Of a DNA stretch of 64,000 nt, positions 1 to 8,617 are shown in pieces. Location of the stretch: NCBI RefSeq assembly GCF_014201335.1, contig NZ_JACHEB010000007.1:292773-356772 (forward strand). The letters are read 5' to 3'. This DNA comes from Tunturiibacter gelidiferens (lineage in GTDB: Bacteria > Acidobacteriota > Terriglobia > Terriglobales > Acidobacteriaceae). A program made the translations under genes and the position numbers. The notes under the pieces were generated by a model that saw only the letters and a list, made by a program, of their open reading frames with translations, made no database searches and was not told where the DNA came from. The stretch's first letter is position 1; every line of letters starts with the position of its first letter.

Positions 1-324
1 CGCATTCGCAAGACTGGTGATCGTCACCGAATTATCAGGCGTCGGAACAACAGCTGGCGCCGTATACAAGCCTTTGCTATCCACCGTCCCAAGCTGCGCA
101 TTCCCACCCTTGACGCCGTTTACCCAGTACGTCAGAGGCGACCCCGTAACGCCAGTCTCGGTCCCCAACTGCAGCGTCAGGCTAACTCTCACCGTACTGC
201 CAATCGCCCAGATCGACGACGGAAAACCCTTGTCGTAACCCGACCCGCATCCGCTCATAAAGGTGCAGAAGCCCAACGTCAATGCAATCTTCAGAGAAAG
301 AAGGCACTTCAATCTATGCTTCAT
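1..324 (-). CDS. Ig-like domain lipoprotein, partial (C-terminus beyond window)
   Basis: The first 108 codons of a secreted protein run in frame off the left edge of the window. The N-terminus has basic residues, a hydrophobic stretch and a lipobox-like MSGC with Cys at residue 26, so a lipidated envelope protein is expected. After the Cys comes a beta-rich segment with the pattern GTVDSKGLYTAP followed by VTIT, which is typical of the bacterial Ig-like domains that acidobacteria place in front of repeat or propeller regions. The ATG at 324 is the first good start before the signal peptide. What the missing C-terminal part does cannot be seen. Confidence 0.75.
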   Translation of the reverse strand, partial: MKHRLKCLLSLKIALTLGFCTFMSGCGSGYDKGFPSSIWAIGSTVRVSLTLQLGTETGVTGSPLTYWVNGVKGGNAQLGTVDSKGLYTAPAVVPTPDNSVTITSLANA

Positions 325-609
325 GAGCGACTCCGCGTTCGTACAAAGTGAGGCATGTCTTCCGCAACTTCAAAGAGTCAGAGGATCAGCAACGAATTCG
401 TCTCCAGCTTATCTGCGATTTGTTACGAAACTAGTTACCTTTTGGCACCCACAGCTGCCACAAAAGTTGTACCGAGACAAAAGGCTGCAGTCGCAACCAT
501 CCACGATGAAACCCCACACGCCAACAGAAAAAACAGGCGAGCCTCACCCACTCATTCGTCGTCGAAGTTTCCCAGCATTGCTCCGAAGTCGGCGAGCCCT
601 GCGAAGACC

Positions 610-912
610 CTAAGCCTTCCCGCGCATCTTCGCCGCCCACCACCGCGACCCGACCAGAAGAAATCGCCAGTCCTTCAGAAACTCCGGAGGCTTTCCTTCA
701 ATCGCGTGTCCCACAAACTGCAGTAGCCACCCAAAGCAAAACAACCCCACCCCTATCCACAACAAGCGATGCCACACGATCGTCGCCAGCAGCAGCGGCA
801 GTGACACAATAATGATCGGTATCCCAAACGTATGCGTCAGCCTGTTCAGCGGATGCTGATGGCTCTCCGAGTACTCCGCAATCCAACTCTCCCAACTCCG
901 TCCGCCAAGCAT
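610..912 (-). CDS. Mpo1-like / DUF962 membrane protein
   Basis: A 100-residue protein of the DUF962 (YGL010w/Mpo1-like) family. The N-terminal half shows SHQHPLNRLTHTFGIP, with the His residues and the HP..N...H..GIP pattern that characterise this family; two hydrophobic segments follow (about residues 34-50 and 54-75), then a basic tail. The yeast member is an iron-dependent 2-hydroxy fatty acid dioxygenase of the ER; the bacterial members are uncharacterised, so the reaction here is inference. I chose the ATG at 912 because the family begins close to the SWESWIAEY segment; a TTG at 948 is an alternative, and an AAGGAGG sits between the two. Confidence 0.75.
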   Translation of the reverse strand: MLGGRSWESWIAEYSESHQHPLNRLTHTFGIPIIIVSLPLLLATIVWHRLLWIGVGLFCFGWLLQFVGHAIEGKPPEFLKDWRFLLVGSRWWAAKMRGKA

Positions 913-1064
913 GGCGACACCATATACTTCCTCCTTCACAGCCCGCAACCAAAATCATCCCGCACCGCCCATACTGCCTTTCTCCCACCTCTGCCATCCA
1001 ATCAACAACATCCTCTTCGCAAGCCTTTCAAGCGAAGCAAAAGGATGCAGGAGTCGTCACCAGC

Positions 1065-1556
1065 ATGGCCAAGGAGTGGATCGCGAATCTCGCCCAGGAC
1101 ATCAAGCAAAAATCCCACGAAGCAGCAGAACTGTACGGTCGCTCACAACACCAGGCCGGCATCATCACCACTCAGGGCAAGCCTTTCTTCGCCGCATTCG
1201 TTTCCTGTCTCGAAGAAGACGTGGCCGAGATTAAGCGTCAGCTCCAGGGCGACGTCACCGCCTCGGAAACCATCATCCAGACCACCGGTCTAAGCGAGGT
1301 CAAACTCACCCGGAGCCGCTTCCCCTGGTTCGACGCCCGCATCACCCATCACGACCCCACCATCACTCTCGATTACGCCAAAGGTCTCGGCATAGCCGGC
1401 GATCCATCAATCGATCGCAAGTCCCGCAACTTCGCCTTTCAGGTCACCGACGACGACGCCCTCTACCTCCAGGATGCTTTCGACGACAACCCGAAGCGCT
1501 TCCATCAACCTGAAGATCTTGCCCGCCACATTCTCCAGATACTCTTCGAGCTCTAG
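1065..1556 (+). CDS. conserved hypothetical protein
   Basis: A 163-residue soluble protein with no signal peptide or membrane segment. It starts with a short helical region (AKEWIANLAQDIKQKSHEAAELYGR) and continues as a mixed alpha/beta protein with many Asp and His residues. GCAGGAG lies about 12 bases before the ATG. I do not recognise a family. It stands alone on the plus strand, convergent with the next gene. It is judged real from its composition, from the ribosome site and because the opposite frames give only low-complexity shadows. Confidence 0.7.
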   Translation: MAKEWIANLAQDIKQKSHEAAELYGRSQHQAGIITTQGKPFFAAFVSCLEEDVAEIKRQLQGDVTASETIIQTTGLSEVKLTRSRFPWFDARITHHDPTITLDYAKGLGIAGDPSIDRKSRNFAFQVTDDDALYLQDAFDDNPKRFHQPEDLARHILQILFEL

Positions 1557-1581
1557 CCTCGCGAATTGAAATCCTGCGCCT

Positions 1582-1866
1582 TCACTCCCACTGCGCCTTA
1601 TGTCGCTCCACCCACCAGCAGGCCGAATTCCCCTGCTGCGGAAAGATCGACCGGCTGCACGTTACCGGCACCGTACCCATGTAGTCATACTCCATTTTGC
1701 TGCCCTTCAGCGGAGTGGCCAGAAACTGATTAACCTGCACCGTCCCAAATGCCGTCCCATGCGACACGCGTGCCCGCAGCACCGCCCAATCCCCCACCCA
1801 CAACACCCCGGCCGCAACAGCCAGCGCCACCAGCAACCGAACCAGCCGCCCAATCCAGAGTTCCAT
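1582..1866 (-). CDS. small membrane-anchored hypothetical protein
   Basis: A 94-residue protein with one N-terminal membrane segment (about residues 8-27) and a short exported domain containing two Cys residues (VTCSRS and NSACWW) that could form a disulfide. The end WWVERHKAQWE is charged and aromatic. An upstream in-frame start at 1971 would add 35 residues with no signal features, so the ATG at 1866, directly before the membrane segment, is preferred. Family not recognised. Confidence 0.6.
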   Translation of the reverse strand: MELWIGRLVRLLVALAVAAGVLWVGDWAVLRARVSHGTAFGTVQVNQFLATPLKGSKMEYDYMGTVPVTCSRSIFPQQGNSACWWVERHKAQWE

Positions 1867-2020
1867 CAGCCAAAGTATTGCACAAAGGTAATAAGCATTG
1901 CGGCCTACGAGCCGATAACTCTGTTCAGGGGAAATCTCCTTGAACGCTCGCCAACCTACGCAATCAGTCATTCAACATGCCGCACCGCGTTACCGCAGAA
2001 AACTAAAGTCAGGGGACCGA

Positions 2021-2623
2021 ATGAAGTTCAAGAAAACGCTGACCAGCCTGGCCCTGCTCTCGGCGCTCCCCCTGGCCCGCAACGCACTCGCGCAGAGCAC
2101 CCCCGCCGCGACCCAGCAACTTCAGCTCTCAACCTTCGTTGGCGGAACCGGTACCTTTAACGACCTCGCAGGCGGAAAAAACCTCGACATCACCGCCGGA
2201 GCAGACATTACCGTTCTCACCTTCCGTCGCTTCCGTCCCGCTGCCGAGATCCGCGGCTCCTATCCCATCGACGAAGGCACCATCAGCAGCCAAAAAAACT
2301 TCCTCCTTGGCCCAAAGGTCGACTATCCCCTCGGCCGCTTTCACCCCTACGCCAACTTCCTCGTCGGGCGCGGTGGGATCGACTACCTCCGCGGCGGCTA
2401 CATCTTCGGCAACGTTCGCTATCTCAGCTCCAACACCCTGGTCCTCTCACCCGGCGTCGGCCTCGACTACAACCTCACCCATCAGCTGGCCGTCAAAGTC
2501 GACTTCCAATATCAACACTGGAACACCCCCGCCGTCGCCTCCGGCAGCATCAGTCCCAAGGCCACCACCCTCGCCGCCGTTTACATCTTCGACTTCAACC
2601 CCCGCCATCACCACACCCAGTAA
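2021..2623 (+). CDS. outer-membrane beta-barrel protein
   Basis: A 200-residue protein with a clear signal peptide (KK, hydrophobic core, cleavage near ALAQS at residue 26), then an eight-strand type barrel of alternating hydrophobic and polar residues rich in Gly and Tyr, in the style of OmpA/OmpX and outer-membrane protein beta-barrel families. AGGGGACC is placed just before the ATG and decides the start against an upstream in-frame ATG at 1940. The C-terminus (VYIFDFNPRHHHTQ) carries the expected final aromatic strand but ends with a His run instead of a terminal Phe. Likely a small structural or adhesive surface protein. It is followed after 82 bases by a BON-domain gene on the same strand. 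Confidence 0.75.
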   Translation: MKFKKTLTSLALLSALPLARNALAQSTPAATQQLQLSTFVGGTGTFNDLAGGKNLDITAGADITVLTFRRFRPAAEIRGSYPIDEGTISSQKNFLLGPKVDYPLGRFHPYANFLVGRGGIDYLRGGYIFGNVRYLSSNTLVLSPGVGLDYNLTHQLAVKVDFQYQHWNTPAVASGSISPKATTLAAVYIFDFNPRHHHTQ

Positions 2624-2705
2624 TCCATCTCCGCCTATGGACTCAACTCCTGGCACAGCGTATCTTTCTCTCGGGAAGCTAAATCCATAGCAACCGGAGA
2701 AAAAA

Positions 2706-3380
2706 ATGTCTCGTTCAACCCGTCGCGTGATCCCGGCCCTTGCTGCATCTCTCATCTTCACACTCTCTGCTCCCCTCATCGCTCAGGAACCCGCCCCCGC
2801 GGCCAACCAGACATGGTCGCAGGAAGACACCCTCCGAATCGTCAAAGAGGTTCAGCAAAAGCTCGCCAATCTCACCACCTATGGCGTCTTCGACTGGCTC
2901 ACCTTCGGCATCAAAGGAAAGACCCTCATCCTCAGGGGCTACGCCTCCCGCCCCGTTTTGAAGAGTGACGCCGAAAACGCCGTCAAAAAGATCCAGGGCA
3001 TCGACTCGATCGACAACGAGATCGAGGTCCTTCCCTTATCTCCCATGGACGATCGCATCCGCGCCGCCGTATACAACAACATCTACACCCAGCCTTCGCT
3101 GCGCAAATATAACGCCAACCAGGGCAGCATTGGCCGCGCCATCGGACCCGGCGCCGGCATCGCCCTCGCCGCCGGCGGCATCACCAACACGCCACCCATG
3201 GGCTACCACGCCATCCATATCATCGTGAAGAACGGCAACGTCACCCTCTACGGCGTCGTTCTCAACCAGTCCGACTCCGCCATCGCAGGCATGCAGGCCA
3301 ACTCAACCCCCGGCACCTTCAGCGTCGACAACGACCTCATCGTCCAGGGCTCTGCCGCCAAACCAAAAGCAGCCAAGTAA
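2706..3380 (+). CDS. BON-domain periplasmic protein
   Basis: A 224-residue exported protein: signal peptide (residues 1-26, ending LIAQ), then two BON (OsmY and nodulation) domains. The first (about 38-108) contains the characteristic GKTLILRGYASRPVLKSDAE and ends with IDSIDNEIEVLPLSP; the second (about 113-213) is interrupted by a Gly/Ala-rich insertion (GRAIGPGAGIALAAGGI) before NGNVTLYGVVLNQSD. BON domains bind phospholipid or peptidoglycan-associated surfaces and are common in osmotic-stress proteins, so an envelope maintenance role is likely. CCGGAGAAAAAA precedes the ATG. A hairpin follows the stop. Confidence 0.85.
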   Translation: MSRSTRRVIPALAASLIFTLSAPLIAQEPAPAANQTWSQEDTLRIVKEVQQKLANLTTYGVFDWLTFGIKGKTLILRGYASRPVLKSDAENAVKKIQGIDSIDNEIEVLPLSPMDDRIRAAVYNNIYTQPSLRKYNANQGSIGRAIGPGAGIALAAGGITNTPPMGYHAIHIIVKNGNVTLYGVVLNQSDSAIAGMQANSTPGTFSVDNDLIVQGSAAKPKAAK

Positions 3381-3401
3381 GGTCCACATCTCATCAACGC
3401 A

Positions 3402-3428
3402 GGGAGCCGGTGCATCAAACCGGCTCCC
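3402..3428. terminator. hairpin between convergent genes
   Basis: A perfect 10-bp stem (GGGAGCCGGT with ACCGGCTCCC) and a 7-base loop lie 21 bases after the BON-gene stop and before the 3' end of the convergent gene at 3485. There is no T-run on either side, so it is a terminator-like or mRNA-end-stabilising hairpin rather than a textbook intrinsic terminator. Confidence 0.55.
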
Positions 3429-3484
3429 CTGCGCTTATAAGAACTGAAGTTTTTACCTCGAGCGATCACCGCACATTCAGCAGG

Positions 3485-3898
3485 CTAATTCGTTCGCTCT
3501 CCCTGGAACGAACCCGTCCCTCCACGATCGTGGAAGTTGCCATTGTAGGTATTCCCCTGAACCACGCCTTCGACTCGCGGCCCATCCACCCTGCCCCGAA
3601 AAGTCAAAACATCGCGAGTCTTCGTTCGAACGACCAGATGCTGGTTATCGATCGTGCCTTCGACCCCGCCAGACTGGTTCGGCCCCTTGAAATGCCCGGA
3701 GATCACATTACCCTTCTGCTGTAGTTCAAGAAACTTCGAAGAGGTACTTCCGTTCGGATCCTTGCAGTACAAAGTCCACTTCCCTGCGACGTTGGCCGGC
3801 TGCTGCTCCGCCGGCGGCTGCTGCGCAAATAAAAAACTACCGCCGAAGATCATCAAAGCAAAACAAAACACCAATGTCCTTAAGCCGTATCTCTTCAC
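3485..3898 (-). CDS. small secreted hypothetical protein
   Basis: A 137-residue exported protein. A GTG start at 3898 is chosen because AGGAGG lies five bases upstream and the predicted protein then begins MKRYGLRTLV, followed by a hydrophobic core ending at FLFAQQ, a normal signal peptide. The longer frame from 3958 would put Cys-rich unrelated residues in front. The mature part is a small beta-rich domain: a strand with GKWTLYCKDPNG, then repeats of the type VISGHFKGPN, VEGTIDNQHL, FRGRVDGPRVEGVVQG, resembling lipocalin-like or avidin-like meanders seen in many acidobacterial secreted proteins. No specific ligand can be inferred. Confidence 0.65.
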   Translation of the reverse strand: MKRYGLRTLVFCFALMIFGGSFLFAQQPPAEQQPANVAGKWTLYCKDPNGSTSSKFLELQQKGNVISGHFKGPNQSGGVEGTIDNQHLVVRTKTRDVLTFRGRVDGPRVEGVVQGNTYNGNFHDRGGTGSFQGERTN

Positions 3899-4077
3899 TA
3901 CATCCTCCTGGCAACGCGACAGCATACAAAATCTACAGCAATTCCCGAACTCTTTCATCCTTTAACCTCAGCGAAGATAAATGGCGGGATAAAATCCTCG
4001 TCGAATCCCGAGTTCGAACCTCAGGATTGAATCACCGGATTGCAATGAAGCGGTTCATCGAAAGGACACTCGCGGCT

Positions 4078-5271
4078 ATGCCAACACCAACACCTCAAGG
4101 CCCCATCGGCCGCTCCCTTACCCGGCGAACCCTCCTCCGCAATCTAGCCCTCACCGCCGCAGCCGTCCCTCTCCCCAAACTCATAGCCCAACCGCAATAC
4201 GGCGGCTCCAACGGCCAACAACGCGGCGAGATGGGCCGCATCGCCGGAGCCTTCCGCCAACAATTCTCCGTCCCTGCCACCTCCATCGCCATCTCCCGCA
4301 ACGGCCAGTTCGTCTACGATCAATCTATCGGCATGGCCGACCGCCAACACCTCGTCCAGGCCCAGCAGGACAGCCTCTTCCGCATCGCCTCCCTCTCGAT
4401 ACCCATCACCTCCGTCACCATCTTCTCCCTCATCGAACAAGGCAAGCTCAAGCTCACCGACAAGGTCTTCGGCCCCTCCGCCATCTTCGGCATCAAGTAC
4501 GGCAAGCCGCCCTACAAGCAGTACATCGCCGACATCACCGTCGACCATCTCCTCACCCACACCTGCGGCGGTTGGGCCGCCGACGCCACCGACCCCATGA
4601 TGCACAACGACGGCTGGGACCAAACCAAACTCATCACCGAAACCATCGCCAACCAGCCCCTCACCAATCCGCCCGGCACGAACTGGGCCTTCTCGAACTT
4701 CGGCTACTGCATCCTCGGCCGCGTCATCGAGCAGGTCACAGGACAGCCCTACCAGTCCTACGTTCAAGCCAGTATCCTCGCCCCCTGCGGCATCACCACC
4801 ATGCAGATCGCCAAAAACAAAGAGAGCCAGCGCGCACCCAACGAGGTCGTCTACTTCGGCCAGTACTCCGAAGACCCCTACAAGCTCAACATCACCCGCA
4901 TGGACTCAGACGCCGGCTGGATCGCCTCCTCCACGCAGCTCGTCCAGTTCCTCAACCACGTCGCCGGCGCGCCCAACATCCCAGCCCTCCTCAAGCCCGC
5001 AACCATCCAGCTCATGACCACCCCCGCCTCCGCCTACCCACCCGGAGACGCACGCTACGCCCGCGGCTGGATGGTTCGCAACAACGGAGCCGGCCCCTGG
5101 TGGCATAGCGGCAGTCTCCCCGGAACCACCACCATCATGGTTCGCACCCCAACCGGATTCTGCTGGGCTGCCCTCGCCAACACGCGCACCCAACCCGACA
5201 ACGAAATCAACACAGCCATCGATCAAATGATGTGGAACATGGTCCACACCGTCCCTTCCTGGAACGCTTGA
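4078..5271 (+). CDS. beta-lactamase-fold serine hydrolase homologue, catalytic residues substituted
   Basis: About 397 residues with a twin-arginine signal (RSLTRRTLLRNLALTAAAV), so likely folded before export. The body is the class C beta-lactamase / DD-peptidase / esterase family (PF00144). The nucleophile motif is normally SxxK; here it reads S105-L-S-I108 (codon ATA at 4399), so the general-base Lys is missing. The second motif, normally YxN, is F205-S-N (WAFSNFGYCILG). The third motif, H343-S-G, is intact. Two of the key residues are therefore changed and the protein may bind rather than hydrolyse its ligand, or use an altered mechanism. ATG 4078 is preferred (AAAGGA upstream); ATG 4048 is possible. 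It ends three bases from the convergent phosphatase gene. Confidence 0.8.
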   Translation: MPTPTPQGPIGRSLTRRTLLRNLALTAAAVPLPKLIAQPQYGGSNGQQRGEMGRIAGAFRQQFSVPATSIAISRNGQFVYDQSIGMADRQHLVQAQQDSLFRIASLSIPITSVTIFSLIEQGKLKLTDKVFGPSAIFGIKYGKPPYKQYIADITVDHLLTHTCGGWAADATDPMMHNDGWDQTKLITETIANQPLTNPPGTNWAFSNFGYCILGRVIEQVTGQPYQSYVQASILAPCGITTMQIAKNKESQRAPNEVVYFGQYSEDPYKLNITRMDSDAGWIASSTQLVQFLNHVAGAPNIPALLKPATIQLMTTPASAYPPGDARYARGWMVRNNGAGPWWHSGSLPGTTTIMVRTPTGFCWAALANTRTQPDNEINTAIDQMMWNMVHTVPSWNA

Positions 5272-5273
5272 AA

Positions 5274-7370
5274 CTATGACATAGCAGTCCGAGTCAGATA
5301 GATCACGCTAACGTCATCCTCCTGTCCAAACTCCTGCGCTGCACTCGCAATCTCCGCGGCGGTACGTGCCGTCTGTAAGAGTTCCGCCACCCGCTCGAAG
5401 CCGAATAGCTGCCTGTTCGCGTCGGTGGCCTCGATGACACCATCCGACACCAGCACCAGAGTGTCACCCTCTACCAGTTGGAATCGCATTAGCGAAGGCT
5501 CCGCGCCATCCACCATCCCGAGAGGCAAAGCGCCCTCCATAGCAATCATCTCCTTGTTTCGATACGGAGGCACATGCCCGGCATTGGCCAACACCACTTC
5601 GCCGTCTCTGGCGATGGTGAGCGCAAGACAGGTGGCCTGAGCGTCGTTACGCCCAAGCAGCCTCTTATTCAACACTCGAAGAATTAGATCCGGATCCGCG
5701 CAGACATCGGCCGCCGTCCGAATCGCCCCAATCAGAAGTGAAACCATCATGCCCGCCTTCAAACCTTTGCCGGTCACGTCGCCGGCAACGATCAGCAAGC
5801 TCCCATCCACTCTATTTGGAATGATCTGAAAGAAGTCTCCACCCACCTCGCGCGCAGGCCGATACTCGCTCTCGATCAGAAGCCCTGGCAGCGTCAGCCG
5901 TGCCTCCGGCAGAATGACCTGCTGTACCTCCTGTGCCTGCTTCACGTCAAGAGCCATCAGACGCTGCCGCTCCAAGGACCGTAATAATCGCCGCAGCAGA
6001 AGCAATGTAAGAGTCACTACCAAGGCAACATCTATGACTTGCCACATCGTGAAGCCCACGCCAAAGGGATACCAAAAGAAAGGAACGTTCAAACTAACCA
6101 ACTCGGGTGCCCAAAGCCCAACCCCGAAGAGGATAACGGCGGGCAAGACCAGCCAGCCCTCGACGCCCTGTCGTCGAATCCCCTGAACAACGATCCAGAT
6201 CAGAGTCGAGAATAAGAGCAGCCGGGAAACAACATCCGCGACATAGAAGGCGGCTGTAACTGAGGTGGGTGCGGAAATAACCGATGTCGATCCGGCAAAT
6301 AAGGTCGAAATCAGGTTCAGCGCTGCTAAACCAAACACAGCGAACCGTAACCAGGCAGGTCGTGGTCGCCCAAACCACACCCACCAGACCATCAACCATC
6401 CTGCGTAAATGAATGAATTAATAACATCAGTCATCCAGGTCCACGTGATGCCGTTGAGGTTTATCCAGCTAACTGCACTATGCAGCGCTTCAACGACAGC
6501 TCGGAGGAGAAATACACTTCCAATCCAGAGATAGACCGAGTCGGAGCGGTCAACCAATCTAAGACTGAATAGCAGTAGCGCCAGCGCGACGAATCCGACA
6601 GCGAAGGCGGCATTGGATCCAGTCGAAAGTACCCGTGCCAGCCAATCTAACTTGTACACATCCCAAATGGCGTCCTCACTGCCTAATACGGGCGCGGTGT
6701 GAAAACCACCCGCATCTGGTGAGCCGACCAAAGTCGTCGGGTCCATCCACATCCGAAAGGCAAGCACAAGGGAGGTGGCAGATGTGCGGGAGGTTCCCAC
6801 CTGCGGCAAAGAGTCCTGCGAGATAGAAAAAAACATCGGTTTGGTAACGCCGGCCGTCGGCGTCTTACCGCTAAAGTCGCCGAAACCGCCCATTAGTGCG
6901 CCATTGGCGAAAAGCTGGTAACCATCGTCCACAGCGGTGGGCCCGGCGAGAGCCACGCGCGTCTCGGGCCGTTCAATCAGTCCAACGTGTATGCGATACC
7001 ACGCGTAACCCGCATACCCTGGATGTCCTCTCCCAGTCCAGCCCGGCACTGAGTTTGGCGATCCAAATACTGAAGGAGGCGTTCCCGGCTTATGCCTAAG
7101 ATCCACCGTCTCCCACTGCGAATCGTCAAACCCAGCCTCCGCCCAGAGTGGTTTACCCGTCACAGGATCAAGCGGCGAATCGCCAACATGAAACTTCCAC
7201 GGCCCATACAACGGCACCTTGGCCCGCCCCAAAGAGATGACCGCAACATCATCCCGTTCTGTTGGCGGACTCGGTGGACGCTGCCGAGGTGCACTGATCT
7301 TGGCCGAAGCCACGAGGGCAAGTGCCCACATCGCAGAGACGCAAATCAAGGTGCGGAATGAACGAATCAA
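5274..7370 (-). CDS. membrane-bound SpoIIE-type protein phosphatase
   Basis: A 698-residue signalling protein. Order: signal peptide or first membrane segment (1-23); a periplasmic jelly-roll-like domain (about 45-235, with WKFHVGDSPL and FDDSQWETVDL typical of sugar-binding-like folds); seven or more hydrophobic segments (about 245-465); a helical linker ending in QEVQQVILPEA; and a PP2C/SpoIIE domain (about 485-695). The phosphatase motifs are present: GGDFFQI, GDVTGKGLKAGM, SDGVIEATD and EDDVSVIYL, supplying the metal-binding Asp residues. Such proteins dephosphorylate anti-sigma antagonists or other phospho-Ser proteins in response to an external signal. No partner anti-sigma/STAS pair is adjacent; the nearest same-strand regulator is the LytTR gene 450 bases upstream. 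Confidence 0.9.
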   Translation of the reverse strand: MIRSFRTLICVSAMWALALVASAKISAPRQRPPSPPTERDDVAVISLGRAKVPLYGPWKFHVGDSPLDPVTGKPLWAEAGFDDSQWETVDLRHKPGTPPSVFGSPNSVPGWTGRGHPGYAGYAWYRIHVGLIERPETRVALAGPTAVDDGYQLFANGALMGGFGDFSGKTPTAGVTKPMFFSISQDSLPQVGTSRTSATSLVLAFRMWMDPTTLVGSPDAGGFHTAPVLGSEDAIWDVYKLDWLARVLSTGSNAAFAVGFVALALLLFSLRLVDRSDSVYLWIGSVFLLRAVVEALHSAVSWINLNGITWTWMTDVINSFIYAGWLMVWWVWFGRPRPAWLRFAVFGLAALNLISTLFAGSTSVISAPTSVTAAFYVADVVSRLLLFSTLIWIVVQGIRRQGVEGWLVLPAVILFGVGLWAPELVSLNVPFFWYPFGVGFTMWQVIDVALVVTLTLLLLRRLLRSLERQRLMALDVKQAQEVQQVILPEARLTLPGLLIESEYRPAREVGGDFFQIIPNRVDGSLLIVAGDVTGKGLKAGMMVSLLIGAIRTAADVCADPDLILRVLNKRLLGRNDAQATCLALTIARDGEVVLANAGHVPPYRNKEMIAMEGALPLGMVDGAEPSLMRFQLVEGDTLVLVSDGVIEATDANRQLFGFERVAELLQTARTAAEIASAAQEFGQEDDVSVIYLTRTAMS

Positions 7371-7497
7371 CTAAGACCTCGTTCGAAGTGCAGCCACTGG
7401 ACGCACTATACCAAGCAAACCGCAGCCACTCTCTCACGTCAGTCATCATCAGAAAACCTGTCAAGCCCCCTAGTCGCAAATCCCCGCGCCAATCCTG

Positions 7498-7815
7498 AAG
7501 ATTCGCGTGGCGTATGAGTTATGCTCCAACCGCTATACTGAATACAGTGAATAAAAGCCCGGCGAAGCCGAGGCTTTTTCCATTCGGAGGGATATATACG
7601 ACGGACTAACGAGTTGTCAGACAAACAGAGAGGGTCACAAATGAGTCCCGACCGCGCAAATCGAGCATCAGCATAGTGGCAATACCCCGCTAACCTCTTT
7701 AGAAAGACGAATTTGGACGTAACCCCTTTCGATGGACGAATTTGCAGCTCATCGTAGGGCGTATATTAATGATAATAAATGACTTACGCGCTGGCAACCA
7801 GGGGGGGGGTACCCC
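7498..7815 (+). repeat. three-part intergenic module, copy B
   Basis: This fills most of the 450-base gap between the phosphatase gene and the LytTR regulator. Read on the plus strand it has a conserved 43-base block (7498-7540) holding GGCGTATGAGTTATG and, 15 bases on, a TATACT -10-like hexamer (7534-7539); a bidirectional hairpin (7553-7579); two tandem 29-base units (7686-7714 and 7715-7743), each ending GACGAATTT; a spacer; and a G-run ending in GGGGTACCCC (7806-7815), six bases from the stop of the LytTR gene. The same parts occur in the same order at 13083-13303 (minus) and 37560-37876 (plus). The 43-base block matches that of the 13-kb copy at 33 of 43 positions without gaps by my alignment. 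Confidence 0.75.
7553..7579. terminator. bidirectional intrinsic terminator-like hairpin
   Basis: AAAAGCC pairs with GGCTTTT around an inner stem CGGC/GCCG and a GAA loop, with a one-base bulge. Each strand has a run of T after the stem (CTTTTTC on plus, CTTTTATT on minus). On the minus strand it can end the LytTR operon transcript; on the plus strand it lies about 14 bases after the promoter-like hexamer of module copy B. Confidence 0.7.
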
Positions 7816-7820
7816 ACAGC

Positions 7821-8609
7821 CTACAGGTTGAAGAGCTCCCGCAACCGTTTCGTCTGCGACCGGCTCACCGGAATCTCAGTCTTCTGGGCATCGTCCATAC
7901 GTAACTGGTAGCTCGACTTGAACCACGGCACCACCTCCCGTATGTGCTGAATATTCACCACATACGACCGGTGCGCTCTCCAGAACGTCTCCGGATCGAG
8001 CTGATCCATCAGTTCCTCCAGCGTCCGGCAGTTCGACTGACCCTCAACCGCCCGCGTCACGACGCTGATCGTGCCCTCTTCGATCGACGCGAAACAGATC
8101 TCGCGCTGATCCACCAACAGCAACCGGCTCTGCGCCCGGACAATTACCTTGCCTGAGTTAGCCTTCGGCGCCTGCGTCTGCTCCTCGACCAGTCGCAGCA
8201 GCGCATCCAGCTTCGCATCGCTGGCGGACTCCACCGGAGCCACCCGCCGCGCCTGTGCCTTTTCAATCGTCTGCATCACCCGCTTCCGATCGAAAGGCTT
8301 CAGCAGGTAATCCACCGCATTCACCTCGAATGCGCGAACCGCATATTGGTTGAACGCAGTAGCAAACACCACCTGAGGCATCGGAACCTTACGGTCCAGC
8401 AGCTTCTTCAGCACGCCAAAGCCGTCCAGACCAGGCATCTGAACATCCAGAAACACCAGGTCCGGCTTATGCATCCGAATCAGCTCTACAGCCTCAATAC
8501 CATTGGTTCCCTGCGCGAGAACCTCGACCCCACCCGCGCGCTCGAGCAGATACTGCAGCTCCTGCCTAGCCAAAGGTTCGTCGTCGATGATAAGTGCAGT
8601 CAGTGACAT
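7821..8609 (-). CDS. LytTR-family response regulator
   Basis: A 262-residue two-component regulator. Residues 1-120 form a receiver domain with acidic pair DD (9-10), phosphoacceptor D55 in LVFLDVQMPG, and the conserved Lys in DYLLKPF. Residues about 155-260 are a LytTR DNA-binding domain, recognisable from KVIVRAQSRLLLVDQREICF and FWRAHRSYVVNIQHI. LytTR regulators bind tandem imperfect direct repeats upstream of targets. No histidine kinase is adjacent, so its partner is elsewhere or it acts with the upstream sigma-factor operon, from whose last gene it is separated by only eight bases. Its 3' end abuts module copy B. Confidence 0.93.
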   Translation of the reverse strand: MSLTALIIDDEPLARQELQYLLERAGGVEVLAQGTNGIEAVELIRMHKPDLVFLDVQMPGLDGFGVLKKLLDRKVPMPQVVFATAFNQYAVRAFEVNAVDYLLKPFDRKRVMQTIEKAQARRVAPVESASDAKLDALLRLVEEQTQAPKANSGKVIVRAQSRLLLVDQREICFASIEEGTISVVTRAVEGQSNCRTLEELMDQLDPETFWRAHRSYVVNIQHIREVVPWFKSSYQLRMDDAQKTEIPVSRSQTKRLRELFNL

Positions 8610-8617
8610 GCTCGCAA

